Positions 61,034 through 64,000 of a DNA stretch of 64,000 nt are shown here, one piece after another. Origin of the DNA: Setophaga petechia (taxonomy: Eukaryota > Chordata > Aves > Passeriformes > Parulidae); the NCBI GenBank assembly GCA_024362935.1, contig JANCRA010000008.1, forward strand, positions 29,878,557-29,942,556. Reading direction: 5' to 3'. Under the pieces are notes generated by a model that was not told the origin of the DNA, did no database searches, and saw nothing but the letters and a program-made list of their open reading frames with translations. Made by a program: the position numbers and the translations under genes. Within the stretch, counting starts at the first letter, position 1. Every line of letters begins with the position of its first letter.

Positions 61034-63166
61034 GTAAGTGTTAGTAAGGACTTGTAAGAGATGTTGCACAGTATCTTGTTATCAGGGAGGTATGGGTTCT
61101 TCTGGGATGATAAAAGAAAACAAAACAATTGCTGGTGTCCTGTCTGTGGAACGTTCCCTCTCCTTGCTCCACCCAAAACACATCTTTTGAATTTTAAACC
61201 TCAGCCTGAGAAATATGGCTGCATTGTTTGCCCTGCAAATCTTCCAGAAGCCTGGGTGTGTGTTATTTTCATTGTCTTTTGGCTTCAGTCACTTTCTTTT
61301 GGCTCTAACCTTTCTGGCTCATTACTCTGGTAGAGAGTTTGTCTTTTGTTATTTGACAGAAATATTTGATGTTTTCATGCAGTGAAAGGACTTAATTATC
61401 TTAAACTCCAAAGGGATTCTAATAAAGCATCTGCTTGGTGGCTTGTTAGAGTTTGGTTTATTATTATTATTATTATTCTGAAATATTTTTCTAGGTTTAG
61501 GTTGAAACCTTCTTATGTTAGGGCAATGAGGTTTAATTCTCACAGGCAGCTACTCTTTCAAAGCCTTTTGTCCATACTGGAAGCTTTTTTCCCCACTACT
61601 TCCACGTAAATTTAAGGGTTTGCTGAGGCTTAAGACTTCTGCTGTGAGCTCTGGTTACTTTTCCTTGATAATCCAGTCCTCTGCTCAGAGCTAAATCAGG
61701 GTTTGGTATAAATATACATAGTCCCTAATATCCAACAAAATTCAGAAATCTGCTGGTATAAACAAATTGGCCAGCATCATGTGTTTCCTTTTAGTGTTGA
61801 TGTGTGCATGCTTGGTGTCAAAGAACTGGGAAAGCTACTTAAAATTAAAGGAAATACCTGCTTAGAAGTGAACTCTTTTTTTTCTCTGAAGTATTTTTTC
61901 CCTGAAGCAGTTGTTCCTTTGAAAGGGAAACATGCATTAATTAGGAATTCATAGTCACTTTTCAACTACATTCACTTTTCAACTGGATTTTCAGTGTTAA
62001 GTGGTCTTCTGCTCTCCCCTCTTTGCCTACTTGACTCTTTTGGCAAGAGTGCTACATTACCACTTTTTCAGTTGTGTCAGGACTTTCACTGTAAACTGCT
62101 CTGTGGCACTGCTGGTTTCATGGGGAGAAGGCACTCCCTCACAGTATTTTTAAGTGTGCCATAAATTCTTGAGTGCCATCCGATTTATCAGTGTGTAATG
62201 TCAGAATTTCAGAAATCAACTGTGTTCTTGTTTCATTGTTTTATTGATTTGGTTTTTAATGTGATTTTGATCTTAAAGATTTTCTGTAGTTGCTAAATAC
62301 AGACATTATAAAAATGTCAAAACAGGCTGCTGCTGTGATTTATCTGGGTGGTTTTGTTAATCTAGGGTATATTAGGATTAATTACATCTTGTAAAGCTTC
62401 AGCTCGTCCCATTCACTTGCCTGTTTGACACTCAGAACTCAGCTGTCCTTGTAAGCAGTGAGAAGGTGTAGCTTTCTAACTTCTTCCTCTTGTTAGACCC
62501 TCTTGCATGTTGAGGGATTCATGCCCTCTTCCCTCACATCCTGGTTTGGAGTCTAAGTTCTTCTATTGTGATGAATTTTGCTGGGTATAGTTCAGTTCTG
62601 GAGGTGTATCCACCTTTCCCTGGAAAGTTCTTGGTAAGTTTCTGTACTCAGAGCAGAGACATAGCAAGGAATTGCTTTTTCAGCCTGTTAAGACTTTTTT
62701 TATTACTGGTATGTAACAAATATAACACTGAAGTAGAGAAAAGATTTAGTTTACATTTCCTCCACTGCAGTATAATGAAAATGTGTTCTCTGTTTCTGCC
62801 TTACCCTCCCCTCCATTTCAGAAAATACTTCTTGTCAGCTATTCTTTTCACTTCATTTTTCTGTTTTATGAATAATGCCTTATGATAAAGGTATCAAAAT
62901 TAGCAACAGTTTACATAACATGCTCTGTATCTTGGAGATCTTCCTTCTTTGAAATCTGAGTTGAATGGAGCCAAGAATAAATGCATAAATTGAAGTCTGT
63001 CTGAAAAGTAAGTTCTAGATCATGACTTAGGCTGAAAATAGCAGTTGTCAGAAATTAGAAAGCTTTCTCACAACCATTCACCTGCAAGAGTTCTTTTTCC
63101 AGTCTCACAAGTTAATATTTTAGATACTGTGTAATATTTGGATCTTTTTTTTCTTTTGGTGTTTAG
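61034..63166 (+). other. CTNNAL1: CTNNAL1 intron 4 (about 2.1 kb)
   Basis: Begins 'gtaagtgtta', ends 'ttcttttggtgtttag'. It holds a short TTA microsatellite (61458-61477). I see no transposon or exon. Confidence 0.95.
61458..61477. repeat. (TTA)n microsatellite
   Basis: About seven TTA units in intron 4. Confidence 0.93.
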
Positions 63167-63256
63167 GATTTGAAGGATGAGAAGAAAAAGGCTAGAATGG
63201 CAGCATCTCGGGCTGTTCTTGAGAAGTGCACTATGATGCTCCTGACTGCTTCAAAG
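63167..63256 (+). CDS. CTNNAL1: CTNNAL1 exon 5, residues 209-238
   Basis: It encodes DLKDEKKKARMAASRAVLEK and then CTMMLLTASK, matching human alpha-catulin with few changes. The lysine-rich DEKKKA stretch is a family hallmark. The acceptor is 'ggtgtttag' and the donor 'caaag|gtgagt' is consensus. 90 nt, phase 0 to 0. Confidence 0.97.
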
Positions 63257-63568
63257 GTGAGTGAGTTTGTGCACCCTTAAACAACTTGGCTAAATCACAA
63301 AGCATGGCATCTGCCAGGAGAGCTGACTCTCCTCTCTCACTCTCCCACTTCAAATTTCATGCTAAAGAAGGGTATATATAAGTGTAAAGAGTGAGGAAAG
63401 AAAATCTTTATATTCTGAGTAACGGTGTGAATTTGACTTAACAGCAGTTTAACAGAAATAATTCCATATTCTAAAATCATTTTCTAGACTTGCCTTAGCA
63501 GGAAGCATTCATTTCAATATACTTCATGTGTACTCTTTCATAATAGTTACTCTGCTTTCTTTAAAAAG
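63257..63568 (+). other. CTNNAL1: CTNNAL1 intron 5 (312 bp)
   Basis: A short intron, 'gtgagtgag' to 'ttctttaaaaag'. The acceptor has A's in place of pyrimidines next to the AG. Nothing else is recognised. Confidence 0.95.
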
Positions 63569-63739
63569 ACTTGTCTGAGGCATCCAGACTGTGAATCTGC
63601 TCGTATTAACAAAGATGGAGTTTTTCATCGGATGAGACTAGCTTTGGAACAGGTGATAGAAATTGTAACTGACTCCAGACCAAATGGAGAAAGTGAAATG
63701 GCCCCCATCAGCATATATTCTGGCATCAAAGAATTCAAG
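63569..63739 (+). CDS. CTNNAL1: CTNNAL1 exon 6, residues 239-295
   Basis: It encodes TCLRHPDCESARINKDGVFH, then RMRLALEQVIEIVTDSRPNG and ends ISIYSGIKEFK, aligning with human alpha-catulin without gaps in the parts I can compare. The donor is 'ttcaag|gtaaga'. 171 nt, phase 0 to 0. The next coding exon is not in the window, so about 60% of the protein (residues after 295, by human length) lies to the right. Confidence 0.96.
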
Positions 63740-64000
63740 GTAAGAGTAGAAATAATACTGTTTTCTGCAGCCAATAAAGTACTTCTTAACTAGGATTTTG
63801 GGGGGAAAAAGTGGTTTTAGATTTGAAATCATGGAGCTGCATCTCTTCAGAGGTGTTGACTTAAATAACTGTCTCAAAATGTTAAAGAATCTGTCAAGAG
63901 GTGACTATAATTTAATTGTCATTGCCAAAACACGCCTCTCCTTCTGAATCAGTATGCATTCAGAACTCTAATATGTTATTGAGGTGATGCATTGACATTG
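63740..64000 (+). other. CTNNAL1: Start of CTNNAL1 intron 6
   Basis: It begins with the strong donor 'gtaagag' and runs off the right edge. No exon or repeat is seen in the 261 bp available. Confidence 0.93.

Noticed and set aside
1..64000. Bacterial-type systems (CRISPR arrays, operons, toxin-antitoxin pairs, phage)
   Set aside because: The sequence is a vertebrate locus with spliced exons and LINE/LTR repeats. No regularly spaced direct repeats or operon-like frames were seen.

Overview
This window looks like vertebrate nuclear DNA from a bird, probably a songbird. Two things point that way. At least nine decayed CR1-type LINE copies are recognisable by their 3' tail (the family's '...gttggaagggacc...catctagttcca' block, usually read in reverse). 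There are also solo LTRs that resemble endogenous-retrovirus families I associate with passerines. The bird call is solid. The songbird call is inference from remembered repeat families.

One gene is clearly supported: the 5' part of CTNNAL1 (alpha-catulin, alpha-catenin/vinculin family) on the + strand. Six coding exons were placed by hand from the conserved protein and GT/AG junctions: 28182-28307, 49391-49580, 55723-55910, 60914-61033, 63167-63256 and 63569-63739. They join in frame without a stop to give residues 1-295 of a protein that is about 734 aa in human. The rest lies beyond the right edge. Exon 1 sits in a strong CpG island (about 27590-28720) with several GC boxes. Intron 1 is long, about 21 kb.

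Layout: 1-27.6 kb is intergenic sequence in which I find no convincing gene. It contains one solo LTR (2997-3369), two short CR1 remnants, a poly-T/poly-G tract and simple repeats. 27.6-28.7 kb is the CpG-island promoter and exon 1. 28.3-49.4 kb is intron 1, with sense CR1 pieces at 31-35 kb and an antisense CR1 at 42 kb that carries a solo LTR and abuts a second, roughly 1-kb LTR. 45.9-46.7 kb is another antisense CR1. 49.4-64 kb holds exons 2-6. A long antisense CR1 with a perfect 28-bp hairpin lies in intron 2, and a CR1 split by a solo LTR lies in intron 3. In mammals TMEM245 lies upstream of CTNNAL1 in the same orientation. I looked for its C-terminus and for miR-32 and saw neither, so it is probably further left.

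I do not see a novel multigene system. The most interesting signals are structural: nested transposon insertions with readable target-site duplications, a perfect inverted duplication inside an otherwise decayed CR1, a 26-base G run, and a transposon-poor upstream interval that could hold regulatory DNA.
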